Of a DNA stretch of 64,000 nucleotides, positions 21,563-31,064 are shown piece after piece; position 1 is the first letter of the stretch, and every line of letters starts with the position of its first letter. The stretch is from positions 2,592,501 to 2,656,500 of the forward strand of contig NZ_CP087588.1 of assembly GCF_020985305.1 (NCBI RefSeq). The letters run 5' to 3'. The notes under the pieces are model-generated. The model was not told where the DNA came from. It ran no database searches and saw only the letters and a program-made list of their open reading frames with translations. The stretch comes from Croceicoccus sp. Ery15. GTDB taxonomy: Bacteria > Pseudomonadota > Alphaproteobacteria > Sphingomonadales > Sphingomonadaceae. A program made the translations under genes and the position numbers.

Positions 21563-22569
21563 CGCACACCCTTTAGCAAACTATCCGCCAATGCGGCAAA
21601 GGCATCGGCAATCGGCCCTTCCCCGGCGGCAGGCGGCGTGCCTGCGTCGCTGGCGGTGCGGATGTCGATCGAAAGCGGGATGCGGCCCAGAAACGGATAG
21701 CCCAGCCGCTTTGCCTCTGCCTCTGCCCCGCCGGTGCCGAACGGGTCGCTCGCTTCTCCGCAATGGGGGCAGACATAGCCTGCCATATTCTCCACCACCC
21801 CCATGACGGGCACATCGGCCTTTTCGAAAAAGGCGATCGCGCGCGTGGCATCGATCAGCGCCAGATCCTGCGGCGTGGACACGATCACCGCGCCCGCGGG
21901 CTTGAACTTCTGGATCATCGTCAGCTGCACGTCGCCAGTGCCGGGCGGCAGATCGATCACCAGATCGTCGATAGTGCCCCAATCCGCTTCCAGCAGCTGG
22001 GTCAGCGCGCCCGCCGCCATCGGCCCGCGCCATGCGATGGCCTTGCCCGCTTCGACCAGCTGGCCCATCGACAACATGGAGACGCCCCATCGACTTTGCA
22101 CGGGGATCAACTGCTTGTCGCGCGCGGTCGGCTTCAGATCTTCTGCCGCCAACAGTCGCGGCTGCGACGGGCCATAGATATCGGCATCGACCAGCCCGAC
22201 CTTGCGCCCCTTGCGCGCCAGCGCCACCGCCAGATTGGCCGACAGGGTGGATTTGCCCACCCCGCCCTTGCCCGACCCGACCGCGATCAGGCGCGGGCCC
22301 TTCGGCGCGGCGGCAGGGGCCGCATCGCTGCGTTCGGCCATATGGGCCACGCGAATCTCGCCCAGATCCATATCCGCCAGCGCCGCGCGCACGTCGCGTT
22401 CCAGCGCATCGCGCGCCGCCACGTCCATACCGCCCGTTTCCAGCACAAGCGTCACCGCCCCCGTCGCGCCGACGCGCGCGCCCGCCAGCCGGTCGCCGGC
22501 AATCGGGGCAAGGCGGGACTGTAGCGCGGCGACAGGGTTCGGGACAGGGTCGTTTGCTTGATCGGACAT
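21559..22569 (-). CDS. apbC: Mrp/NBP35-type iron-sulfur carrier ATPase
   Basis: P-loop ATPase of 336 residues that carries [4Fe-4S] clusters to apoproteins. An N-terminal MIP18-like region precedes the deviant Walker A GSGKGGVGKSTLSANLAVAL, then VDADIYGPSQPRLL, DLPPGTGDVQLTM and the cluster-binding CPHC. Start ATG 22569 overlaps no other gene and lies divergent from hflK. It leads an operon with a molybdenum hydroxylase and ferrochelatase. Confidence 0.95.
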   Translation of the reverse strand: MSDQANDPVPNPVAALQSRLAPIAGDRLAGARVGATGAVTLVLETGGMDVAARDALERDVRAALADMDLGEIRVAHMAERSDAAPAAAPKGPRLIAVGSGKGGVGKSTLSANLAVALARKGRKVGLVDADIYGPSQPRLLAAEDLKPTARDKQLIPVQSRWGVSMLSMGQLVEAGKAIAWRGPMAAGALTQLLEADWGTIDDLVIDLPPGTGDVQLTMIQKFKPAGAVIVSTPQDLALIDATRAIAFFEKADVPVMGVVENMAGYVCPHCGEASDPFGTGGAEAEAKRLGYPFLGRIPLSIDIRTASDAGTPPAAGEGPIADAFAALADSLLKGVR

Positions 22570-22712
22570 GCGCCCTGCACTGGCAGCTTGATGCGAAAAA
22601 TCCAATGGCACAAAATCGATTTCGCCCATCGCTTTTGTCGCAGGCGGCCCGCGATACGCTTTTTGAAACGCGGCCCCTGTTTTTATCGCCCCGCATACCT
22701 ATAAGGATAGGC

Positions 22713-23906
22713 ATGAAAGAGATGGGCGGGTCCTTGAAGGACGCAATATTGGGCATGGTTGGTCGCAATCCCTGGGGATCGGCCGGCGGCGGCGGCGACG
22801 AACCGCCTTCGGGCGACAATTCCAATGGGGGCGACACGCCTACATCGGACGACGATGGCACACCGCCTGCAAAGCCTGCGTCAAAGCCAAAGAATCCGTG
22901 GCTGCCCGAAGGGGGTGCCGGTGCCGCGGGCGGCCCGCGCCGCGCCGCGAATATCGAGGATCTGTTCGGACGCCGCGGCCAGCGCGGCGGCGGCCCAAGC
23001 GGTGGCGGAGGCGGCAATTTCCCGCGAATGCCGCAGGCACCGGGCGGGAAAAGCTGGGTGCCGCTGGTCGTTGTAGCCGTAGCGGCGCTGTGGCTCCTTA
23101 TCACGAGTTTCCACATGATCGACCCCAAGGAACAGGGGATCGTCACCACATTTGGCAAATATGAAAAAACGCTCAGCCCGGGTGTGTCCTTTACCCTGCC
23201 ATGGCCGGTCCAGCAGGTTGATGTAGAGGATGTCACATCCATCCGGCGCGACACCATTCCCGAGGGAGAGGGTGAGAAGCTGATGCTGACGGGCGACCAG
23301 AACCTTGTCGACCTGTCCTATCTGATCCGCTGGAACATCAAGGATCTGAAGCTCTATAAATTCCAGCTGGCCGAACCGGACGAGACGGTGAAGGAAGTGG
23401 CCGAGGCCGCGATGCGCGCTTCGGTGGCAGAGGTGACGCTGGATCAGGCCCTGTCGGGTTCGGGCCGCGCAGAGATCGAGCGCAGCGTCGCCGTCAATAT
23501 GCAGGCGCTGCTCGACGCCTATCGCGCGGGCATCAATATCCAGGGTGTCGAAATCAAAAAGGCCGATCCGCCGGGTCAGGTGATCGACAGTTTCCGCAAG
23601 GTGCTGTCCGCCCAGCAAGAGGCCGAGGCCGACATCAACCGCGCGCGCGCATGGGCCGAACAGGTCACCGCCCGCGCCGAGGGTGAGGCGCAGGAGTTCA
23701 ACGAGGTGTACCAGCAATATCGTCTGGCCCCCGAAGTGACCCGCCGCCGCATGTATTACGAAACGATGGAGCGCGTCTTGCGCGAGACTGACAAGACCGT
23801 AGTCGAAGCCGATGGCGTCGTCCCCTATCTGCCGCTGCCCGAAGCGCGGCGCGGCAGCCGCGCGGCGACTGCGCAGGCGCCCCGGACCACGCAGGAGTCG
23901 AACTGA
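22713..23906 (+). CDS. hflK: FtsH protease regulator HflK
   Basis: SPFH/prohibitin-family membrane protein of 397 residues that forms the periplasmic HflKC cage around FtsH. It has a long Gly/Pro-rich disordered N-terminus, one membrane segment (WVPLVVVAVAALWLLITSF) and an SPFH domain beginning VDPKE-like (IDPKEQGIVTTFGKYEKTL), followed by the family segment VEIKKADPPGQVIDSF. ATG 22713 has the ribosome site AAGGAT. The stop and the hflC start share one base. Confidence 0.95.
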   Translation: MKEMGGSLKDAILGMVGRNPWGSAGGGGDEPPSGDNSNGGDTPTSDDDGTPPAKPASKPKNPWLPEGGAGAAGGPRRAANIEDLFGRRGQRGGGPSGGGGGNFPRMPQAPGGKSWVPLVVVAVAALWLLITSFHMIDPKEQGIVTTFGKYEKTLSPGVSFTLPWPVQQVDVEDVTSIRRDTIPEGEGEKLMLTGDQNLVDLSYLIRWNIKDLKLYKFQLAEPDETVKEVAEAAMRASVAEVTLDQALSGSGRAEIERSVAVNMQALLDAYRAGINIQGVEIKKADPPGQVIDSFRKVLSAQQEAEADINRARAWAEQVTARAEGEAQEFNEVYQQYRLAPEVTRRRMYYETMERVLRETDKTVVEADGVVPYLPLPEARRGSRAATAQAPRTTQESN

Positions 23907-24754
23907 TGGACGCGATCTGGGAACGCTGGAAACTGGCGATCATCGGCGGCGCCATCGCACTGGCGGTGGCCTTGTCCTCCTTTATCGTGGTGCCCGAAAC
24001 CATGCAGGCCGTGATCATCCGCACGGGTGAGCCGGTGCGCGTGGCCAACCGGTTCCGCCCCAACACCGATTTCGGCAGCACGGGCGCGGGCATCGTCTAT
24101 CGCCTGCCGATTTTCGAACGCGTCGTCTGGGTGTCGAAACAGGTGATGGATGTCGACATGCAGCGGCAGGAAGTGCTCAGCCGCGACCAGCGCAGGCTGG
24201 AAGTCGACGCCTATGCGCGGTTCCGCATCATCGATCCGGTTCTGATGGTCGAAACTGCCGGCAGCACCGACCGCGTGGCCGAAGCCTTGCAGCCGATCCT
24301 GAATTCGGTCCTGCGGCAAAGGCTGGGCACGCGCAGCTTTCAGGCGCTGATCACTGCCGAACGCAGCGCCGCCATGGACGAGATCCGGCAGGGTCTGGAC
24401 AAGGAAGCGCGCGAATATGGCGCACAGGTCATCGATGTGCGCATCAAGCGCGCCGACTTGCCCGAAGGGCCGCTGGAAACCGCCTTTACCCGCATGGAAA
24501 CCGCCCGCGAACAGGAATCGCTGACCATTCGGGCACAGGGCGCGAAACGTGCGCAGATCATCCGCGGCGAGGCGCAGGCCGAAGCGGCCAAGACTTATGC
24601 CGATGCGTTCAACCAGGACCCCGAATTCTACGATTTCTATCGCGCCATGCAGAGTTATGACGCCGTATTCGCCGATGACAGCGTGGGCAGCGAAAGCTCT
24701 ATCATCATGTCGCCGGACAACGAATATCTGCGCCAGTTCCGGGGCCGCCGTTAA
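23906..24754 (+). CDS. hflC: FtsH protease modulator HflC
   Basis: SPFH partner of HflK, 282 residues, with a single N-terminal membrane segment and an SPFH domain. DVQMD-like (VMDVDMQRQEVLSRDQRRLEV in position), VDAYARFRIIDP, IDVRIKRADLP and the C-terminal PEFYDFYRAMQSY segment are diagnostic. It is translated from an ATG overlapping the hflK stop as TGATG. Confidence 0.95.
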   Translation: MDAIWERWKLAIIGGAIALAVALSSFIVVPETMQAVIIRTGEPVRVANRFRPNTDFGSTGAGIVYRLPIFERVVWVSKQVMDVDMQRQEVLSRDQRRLEVDAYARFRIIDPVLMVETAGSTDRVAEALQPILNSVLRQRLGTRSFQALITAERSAAMDEIRQGLDKEAREYGAQVIDVRIKRADLPEGPLETAFTRMETAREQESLTIRAQGAKRAQIIRGEAQAEAAKTYADAFNQDPEFYDFYRAMQSYDAVFADDSVGSESSIIMSPDNEYLRQFRGRR

Positions 24755-24871
24755 TCCGGCACCCGGGATTTGGCATAAGAGCGCGTCTATTCAATCGGCG
24801 TTCAGGGCGCGTGGCGTGAATGGAAAATTACGGGTTCGCACCCATATATCGAAAAACCGCCACACGAATTC

Positions 24872-26428
24872 ATGAATCCAGATTTCAAGAGGACCAAAAT
24901 CGTGCGTTACGCCTATTCGGTCACTGCCGCGCTGCTTGCTGGCGGCGCAGCCCTGTCCTTCGCCACCGGATTTCCCGCCGGTGCGCAAGTCGCCCAGAAC
25001 GACGATGCGTCGATCAACCGCGTGGTGCCCCGTTCGGGCGCGCCCGCCAGCTTTGCCGATCTGACCGCGCAATTGCAGCCTGCGGTCGTCAATATCTCCA
25101 CCCGCCAGCGTGTGCAGGTTGCCAATAATCCGTTCGCGGGCACCCCGTTCGAGGGGCTGTTCGGCGGTCAGGGCCAGAACCAGACGCGCGAGGCGCAGTC
25201 GCTCGGCTCGGGCTTTATCATCAGCGCCGATGGCTATGTGGTCACCAACAACCACGTGATTTCGGTGCAGGGCAATGGCGAGCTGGAATCGATCACCGTC
25301 ACCATGCCCGACGGCGCGGAATACGATGCCGAACTGATCGGCAAGGATCCCGAATCCGACCTCGCCGTGCTGAAGATCAGTGGTGACAGGGATTTCCCCT
25401 TCGTCGAATTCGGATCGTCGAGCGATGCGCGCGTGGGCGACTGGATCATCGCCATCGGCAATCCGTTCGGCCTGGGCGGCACGGTCACCAGCGGGATCAT
25501 TTCCGCCGTGTTCCGCAACACCAATTCGGGCGGCATCTATGACCGCTATCTGCAGACCGACGCCGCGATCAATCGCGGCAATTCGGGCGGCCCGATGTTC
25601 GACATGCAGGGCAATGTGATCGGCATCAACAATGCCATCTTCTCGCCCACCGGCGGCAGCGTGGGCATCGGCTTTGCCATTCCCGCCGACACCGCCGCCC
25701 CCATCGTGAAAAAGCTGATCGCGGGCCAGACGATCGAGCGTGGCTATCTGGGCATCCAGATCAATCCCGTCACCGACGATCTGGCATCCTCGCTGGGCTT
25801 GCAGAAGAATCGCGGCGAATTCGTGCAGTCGGTCGTACCCGGCGGCGCAGCGGATCAGGCGGGGCTGAAGCCCGGCGACGTCGTGCTGAAGGTCGCGGGC
25901 AAGGATATCACGCCCGACCAGACGCTGAGCTATACGGTCGCCAATATCGAACCCGGCACGCGCGTCCCGATCGAGGTGCTGCGCAATGGCAGGCGCATGA
26001 ACCTGACCGCAACGGTCGGCCTGCGCCCCAGCCAGGAAGAGCTGGCCAACAGCTTCAGCAACCAGAGCGAGGACGACGACGAAGGCTTCGGCAATCCCGG
26101 CACTGGCGGCGAGCAGGAATATATCGCCGAAAAGCTGGGCGTGTCGGCCATCCCGCTGACGGCCGAGATCCGCCGCCAGCTGGGCGTCAGCGCCGATCTG
26201 CAAGGCATGGTGATCGCCGCCGTCAACGGTAGTTCAGACGCCGCGCAAAAGGGGCTGCGTCGCGGCGATATCATCCTGTCGGCGAATTATCAGGACGTCA
26301 GCACCGTGGCCCAGCTGGAAGCTGCCGTGCGCGCCGCCGAAAAGGACAGCCGCGATGCGGTGCTGCTGCGCGTGCAGCGGCGCGGCCAGCCTGCGGTATA
26401 CCTGCCGATCCGGCTGTCGCGGGGTTGA
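24872..26428 (+). CDS. Periplasmic serine endoprotease, DegP/HtrA (Do) family
   Basis: Protein of 518 residues with a signal peptide, a trypsin-like domain and two PDZ domains. The catalytic triad is visible as TNNHVI (His), ESDLAVLK (Asp) and RGNSGGP (Ser). It handles misfolded envelope proteins; its place directly after hflKC makes a membrane protein quality-control cluster. GTG 24902, preceded by AAGAGGA, is a strong alternative start that would give a shorter and more conventional signal peptide. Confidence 0.94.
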   Translation: MNPDFKRTKIVRYAYSVTAALLAGGAALSFATGFPAGAQVAQNDDASINRVVPRSGAPASFADLTAQLQPAVVNISTRQRVQVANNPFAGTPFEGLFGGQGQNQTREAQSLGSGFIISADGYVVTNNHVISVQGNGELESITVTMPDGAEYDAELIGKDPESDLAVLKISGDRDFPFVEFGSSSDARVGDWIIAIGNPFGLGGTVTSGIISAVFRNTNSGGIYDRYLQTDAAINRGNSGGPMFDMQGNVIGINNAIFSPTGGSVGIGFAIPADTAAPIVKKLIAGQTIERGYLGIQINPVTDDLASSLGLQKNRGEFVQSVVPGGAADQAGLKPGDVVLKVAGKDITPDQTLSYTVANIEPGTRVPIEVLRNGRRMNLTATVGLRPSQEELANSFSNQSEDDDEGFGNPGTGGEQEYIAEKLGVSAIPLTAEIRRQLGVSADLQGMVIAAVNGSSDAAQKGLRRGDIILSANYQDVSTVAQLEAAVRAAEKDSRDAVLLRVQRRGQPAVYLPIRLSRG

Positions 26429-26470
26429 TCACCGCGCCGCGGCCAGACGGGCCAGTTAAAAGCCAGCCAT

Positions 26471-26506
26471 AAAAAGGGGCCGCTCCGGCAACGGGGCGGC
26501 CCTTTT
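26471..26506. terminator. Bidirectional terminator between degP-like and PBP genes
   Basis: Arms AAAAAGGGGCCGC and GCGGCCCTTTT form an 11-bp stem flanked by A and T tracts on both sides, between two convergent genes. It can end transcripts in both directions. Confidence 0.85.
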
Positions 26507-26537
26507 GCATTGGGAGCGGCTTAGAGGTCCGGCGGAC

Positions 26538-28811
26538 CTAGTTCGTCTGTGCGGGGCGGATTTCGACCATTTTGGGCTGCGCCTGCCGCGTCGGGGTGAT
26601 CACTTGCTGCTGCTGCACCTGTTGCTGGCCCGTTCCGGTCCCCGGCGGCGCATCGCGGCGCAAGTTCTGTTCCTGCCTGCCCGTCGCGCGGTCGAGGAAG
26701 TCCTGATCGATCCCGCGCGGCTGTTCAGGCTGCCGCTCTGATGGCGGGGTATTGCCGTAGCCTTCGGGATAGCCATTGTCGTAATAGCCGTCGCGGTAGC
26801 CGTCGGGCCCGTAACCCGCCGCATCGCCGGGGCGCGAACCGTCGTCGGGCGGCGCGCGGTAATCGCGGCCATAGGGGTCGATGGGATTCCCCTCCTCGTC
26901 GAAGAAATAGTAATCGCCGCCCTCGCCGCCGAACCATGCCTCGTCATCGGGCTCCAGCTGCCATTCGGGCATGGTCAGCTCGGTCGTGAATTCCTCGACC
27001 GGGCGCTTGGCCGTGGCAACCCGCATATAGGCCGCCCATGCCCGCGCGGGCGCGGTGCCGCCCTGCAATCCGGCCACGCGCGAATTATCGTCCTTGCCCA
27101 TCCACACGCCGGTGGTGATGCCGCTGGAAAAGCCCATGAACCAGCCGTCCTTGTTGGAACTGGTCGTGCCGGTCTTGCCCGCTGCAGGCCGCCCGATCTG
27201 CGCCGCGCGGCCCGTGCCGGTGTTCACCGCCGTTTGCAGCAGATCGGTCATTTGCGCGGCCACATAGGGCGCGACCAGCTGGTCCTGCCGCCCGCGCTTG
27301 CGTTCATACAGCAGATCGCCGTCCGCCGTGGTGACGCGCGTAATGCCATAGGGTTCGACCGAACGCCCTTCGGCCTGAACGGCGGCGAAGGCACCGGTCA
27401 GCTCGATCAGGCGAACCTCCGATGCGCCCAGCACCATCGACGGATAGGTGCTGATCGGGCTGGTGATGCCGAAACGGCGCGCCATGCTGGCCACCGTGCC
27501 GAAACCGACCGACTGGCCCAGCTGTGCCGCCACCGTATTCTTGGAATAGGCAAAGGCCGCGCGCACGTCGATCTTGCCTGCATAGGTTCCGCCCGAATTG
27601 CGCGGGGTCCAGCCGTCGATGGTGATCTGCCGGTCATAGACGGGCGTATCGGGGGTATAGCCCGCCTCCAGCGCAGCAAGATAAACGAACAGCTTCCACG
27701 AGGAACCCGGCTGGCGCTGGGCCTGCGTGGCGCGGTTGTAATTGCTTTCGACGTAATCGGTGCCGCCTACCAGCGCCAGCACTGCGCCGTCGCGGTCAAG
27801 GCTGACCAGCGCGCCCTGCGCCCCGCCGGGAGCGTTGGATTTCACCGCCGTGGTCGCCGCGCGCTGCATGCCGACATCCAGCGTGGTCCACACCTCGATC
27901 GGTTCGAAACTGTCGGGCACCAGAAAATCGAGCTGCGGCAGCACCCAATCGGTGAAATAGCGGACCGAGTTCTGGCCGTGATCCTCTTTCAGCTTCACCG
28001 TGCTGACGTCGATACGGTCCGCTTCGGCCCCGCTGATATAGCCTTCCTGCTGCATCAGCCGCAGCACGATGGCCGCACGCGCTACGGCTGCATCAGCATC
28101 GGCCGTAGGGGAATAGCGCGACGGCGCCTTGACCAGACCCGCAATGATCGCTGCCTCTGCCGGTTCGAGCTGGGTGGCCGGATGGCTGAAGAACAGACGG
28201 CTGGCCGAATCGATGCCATAGGCACCGCCGCCGAAATAGACCTTGTTCAGATAAAGCTCGAGGATCTGGTCCTTCGAGAATTTCCGTTCCAGCGCGAGTG
28301 CAAGTATCGCCTCGCGCGCCTTGCGGTCGAATGTCTTGTTGTTGTTGAGGAAGATATTGCGCGCCAGCTGCTGCGTGATCGTCGATCCGCCTTGCCTCCA
28401 GACGCCCTTTTCCACGCGCACCATCAGCGAACGGGCGACGCCGATGGGATCGACACCGTAATGCGAATAGAAACGGCGGTCCTCCACCGCGACCATCGCA
28501 TCCTTCATCACTTGCGGGATTTCTCGCGAATCCAGCCATTCGCCATAGCTGGGGCCGATCGACACCAGTTCGCGCCCGTCGCGCGCCCGCACGACGATCA
28601 TCTGGCCATGTTCGCTGGCCTTCAAAGTCGAATAGCTTGGCAGCGAGCGCATGGTGACCATCACCGCCAGCACCAGACCGATGACCGCCAGCACGCCGAT
28701 GCCGACCAGCACCGTCAGAATACGCAGCCACCAGCGCTTTTTCGGTTTCTCTGAATGACGCGGCCGTCCGCCTGCACTATTCGACGAACGCCGCTTGCCG
28801 TTTCTGGCCAT
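26538..28811 (-). CDS. Class A penicillin-binding protein (PBP1A-like)
   Basis: Bifunctional peptidoglycan synthase of 757 residues. A basic cytosolic tail and a membrane anchor precede the glycosyltransferase domain (EDRRFYSHYGVDPIGVARS, GGSTITQQLARN, KILELYLNKVYFG-like). The transpeptidase domain has the serine motif GSSWK, SKN and KTGT. The C-terminus is a low-complexity Tyr/Gly/Asp then Gln/Pro-rich tail, longer than usual, possibly a protein-protein contact region. Confidence 0.95.
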   Translation of the reverse strand: MARNGKRRSSNSAGGRPRHSEKPKKRWWLRILTVLVGIGVLAVIGLVLAVMVTMRSLPSYSTLKASEHGQMIVVRARDGRELVSIGPSYGEWLDSREIPQVMKDAMVAVEDRRFYSHYGVDPIGVARSLMVRVEKGVWRQGGSTITQQLARNIFLNNNKTFDRKAREAILALALERKFSKDQILELYLNKVYFGGGAYGIDSASRLFFSHPATQLEPAEAAIIAGLVKAPSRYSPTADADAAVARAAIVLRLMQQEGYISGAEADRIDVSTVKLKEDHGQNSVRYFTDWVLPQLDFLVPDSFEPIEVWTTLDVGMQRAATTAVKSNAPGGAQGALVSLDRDGAVLALVGGTDYVESNYNRATQAQRQPGSSWKLFVYLAALEAGYTPDTPVYDRQITIDGWTPRNSGGTYAGKIDVRAAFAYSKNTVAAQLGQSVGFGTVASMARRFGITSPISTYPSMVLGASEVRLIELTGAFAAVQAEGRSVEPYGITRVTTADGDLLYERKRGRQDQLVAPYVAAQMTDLLQTAVNTGTGRAAQIGRPAAGKTGTTSSNKDGWFMGFSSGITTGVWMGKDDNSRVAGLQGGTAPARAWAAYMRVATAKRPVEEFTTELTMPEWQLEPDDEAWFGGEGGDYYFFDEEGNPIDPYGRDYRAPPDDGSRPGDAAGYGPDGYRDGYYDNGYPEGYGNTPPSERQPEQPRGIDQDFLDRATGRQEQNLRRDAPPGTGTGQQQVQQQQVITPTRQAQPKMVEIRPAQTN

Positions 28812-28945
28812 TACCCGCCTATCAACTCATCGGTGCCGCATCGCGCGCAGCCCCGTCCAAACAGACATGGCGATGCGATATGCAGGCAGAACCCATGCTG
28901 AACAGGGTTACCGATACGGGAACCCCGTTCAAGCAGGCGGGGCGA

Positions 28946-29362
28946 TCAATCTTCTGTTTTCTGGCTTTCCGCCTGTTCGAAATCCAGCGCCACGCTGTTC
29001 ATGCAATAGCGCAAACCCGTGGGTCGCGGGCCGTCGGGAAAGACATGGCCCAAATGCCCGTCGCAACTGGCGCAGCGGATTTCGGTGCGCACCATGCCGT
29101 GGCTGGTATCCGTAATCTCTCGCACCGCATCGGCGCTGACCGGCTGGAAAAAGCTGGGCCAGCCCGACCCGCTTTCATATTTGGTGTCCGACGTGAACAA
29201 AGGCGCGTGGCATCCGGCACAACGGTACATGCCATCGTCGTCATTGTGGTAAAGCGCCCCCGCGAATGCCCGTTCGGTGCCGCCTTCGCGCAGCACGCGA
29301 TATTGTTCGGGGGTCAGCCTTTCGCGCCATTCGCTGTCGGGCAGATCAAGCTTTTCAGCCAT
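28946..29362 (-). CDS. msrB: Peptide-methionine (R)-S-oxide reductase
   Basis: Repairs methionine-R-sulfoxide in proteins; 138 residues. CAGC and CASC bind structural zinc, GSGWPSF is the substrate loop, and the catalytic cysteine is in RYCMNSVAL. No signal peptide, so cytosolic. Start ATG 29362 gives the standard MsrB length; the longer upstream frame is antisense to a neighbour. Confidence 0.95.
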   Translation of the reverse strand: MAEKLDLPDSEWRERLTPEQYRVLREGGTERAFAGALYHNDDDGMYRCAGCHAPLFTSDTKYESGSGWPSFFQPVSADAVREITDTSHGMVRTEIRCASCDGHLGHVFPDGPRPTGLRYCMNSVALDFEQAESQKTED

Positions 29363-29388
29363 CGTTGATCCTTTCGCCGCCCGCGCCC

Positions 29389-29883
29389 TTACGGCAGGGC
29401 TGGCGGCACTTGAGTGGGTGAGCCCGCGATATGGGAAGCATCGGCAGGGCCGACAAGCAGCACTGCCCCGTCGTGCCCCGTTACCACCAGCCGCGCGCCG
29501 ACCTGTGCATCGGGGCCGCGTGCGATCCATTCGCTGTCGCCGTGTTTCACCCGCCCGCTGCCGCCGCTGATCGCCGTGGTGACGACCACCGCCTCGCCCA
29601 CCAGCCGCGCACCGCGGTCGTTCATCATCGGGTCGCTGCTTTCGATGGGATGCATCGACAGCCAGTGCCGCGCGGCGACGACCGACATTCCCGAAAACAC
29701 CGCAAAGATCAGCACCTGAATGGCAACCGTAACATCGGCCACCCCCACCACCACCGCAGTGGCAAAGGCGGCCAACCCCAGCCAGATCAGGAAATAGCCG
29801 GGTGCCAGCATTTCCGCCGTCAGCAGGAAAACGCCCAGAAGCAGCCAAAGCCAGTGATGATCGATGCCGTCGAAAATGCCCAT
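29389..29883 (-). CDS. NfeD family membrane protein (short form)
   Basis: Protein of 164 residues with three to four membrane helices followed by a soluble OB-fold domain ([28 protein letters not shown]). The short NfeD form is nearly always paired with a stomatin/paraslipin gene, as here with qmcA immediately upstream. The pair is thought to organise membrane microdomains. Its start is 12 bp after the qmcA stop. Confidence 0.9.
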   Translation of the reverse strand: MGIFDGIDHHWLWLLLGVFLLTAEMLAPGYFLIWLGLAAFATAVVVGVADVTVAIQVLIFAVFSGMSVVAARHWLSMHPIESSDPMMNDRGARLVGEAVVVTTAISGGSGRVKHGDSEWIARGPDAQVGARLVVTGHDGAVLLVGPADASHIAGSPTQVPPALP

Positions 29884-29895
29884 AACCGTGCAATC

Positions 29896-30890
29896 CTATC
29901 CCGAACGCGGCACACCGCTGCCTGTATAGGGACGTTGCGGCGGCTGCGGCGTTTGCGGCGGCATATCGGCCTGCACATTCCCCGACCCGCTGCCCACGGC
30001 ATCGCGCACCAGCTCTCCGATCCCGCCCAGCGTGCCGATCAGCTGTGTCGCCTCGACAGGGAACAGGATCGTCTTGGCATTGGGGCTGGTCGCGAAATCG
30101 CCCACAGCTTCAACATATTTCTGCGCCACGAAATAGTTCAACGCCTGCGTGCCCGATGTCGCAATCGCGTCCGACACGACCCGCGTTGCCTCTGCCTCGG
30201 CCTGTGCCGCCTCTCGCGCGCCTCGGCATCGCGAAAGGCGGATTCGCGGCGGCCCTCCGCCTCGAGGATGCGCGATTGCTTTTGCCCCTCGGCGCGCAGG
30301 ATCGCACTGGCGCGGTCGCCCTCCGCCTCGAGGATTTCGGCACGCTTCAGACGTTCGGCCTTCATCTGGCGGGCCATGGCCTCGGAAATATCGACCGGCG
30401 GGCGGATGTCCTTGATCTCGACCCGCGTGATCTTCACGCCCCACGGGCTCGTCGCATGATCGACCACCGACAACAGCCGCGCATTGATGTCGTCACGCTG
30501 CGACAGCGTTTCGTCCAGATCCATCGAACCCATCACCGTGCGCAGGTTCGTCGTCGTCAACGCCATGATCGCATTATGCAGGCCCGACACCTCATACGCC
30601 GCCTTGCCCGCGTCCAGCACCTGAAAGAACACCACCGCGTCGACGCCGACCATGGCATTGTCCTTGGTGATGATTTCCTGCCCCGGAATATCGAGCACCT
30701 GTTCCATCATGTTGATCTTGTGCCCGACGCGGTCGACCAGCGGCACGATCAGATGCATGCCGGGACGCGCGGCATTGGTAAAACGGCCCAGCCTTTCAAT
30801 CGTATAGACATGCCCCTGCCGCACCACGCGCACGCTGGTGAACAGCAGGATCACCACGAACACCAGCACCGCGATTATGGTCGCTTCCAT
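29896..30890 (-). pseudogene. qmcA: Stomatin/paraslipin-like SPFH protein with a -1 frameshift
   Basis: The first frame gives an N-terminal membrane anchor and a full SPFH domain ([46 protein letters not shown]) to residue about 222. A second frame then continues the family: [23 protein letters not shown], and a proline-rich tail to the 29896 stop. Adding one G in the run around 30209-30212 restores [15 protein letters not shown] and one protein of about 331 residues. This is either a true frameshift mutation or a sequencing error. Without repair the protein ends in about 28 foreign residues. Confidence 0.85.
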
Positions 30891-31064
30891 TATTTTTCCG
30901 CCCCCTCTCTTCGCGGACCGCCCCCAAAGCAGCCCTTGCGATGCATCATGCGCAGGTTTCCCGCATTTTTCCAGCCAAAGCGGGGCGGGTCAGGGGCGGC
31001 CGACACAATATGTAACGAAGGTCTTGTTTCCCTTTGGCCGCAAGACGGCTAGAAAGGGGTAGCA

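Noticed and set aside
26600..26990. Repeat-like frames over the PBP 3' region as separate genes
   Set aside because: They are shadows of the Tyr/Gly/Gln-rich C-terminal tail of the penicillin-binding protein.
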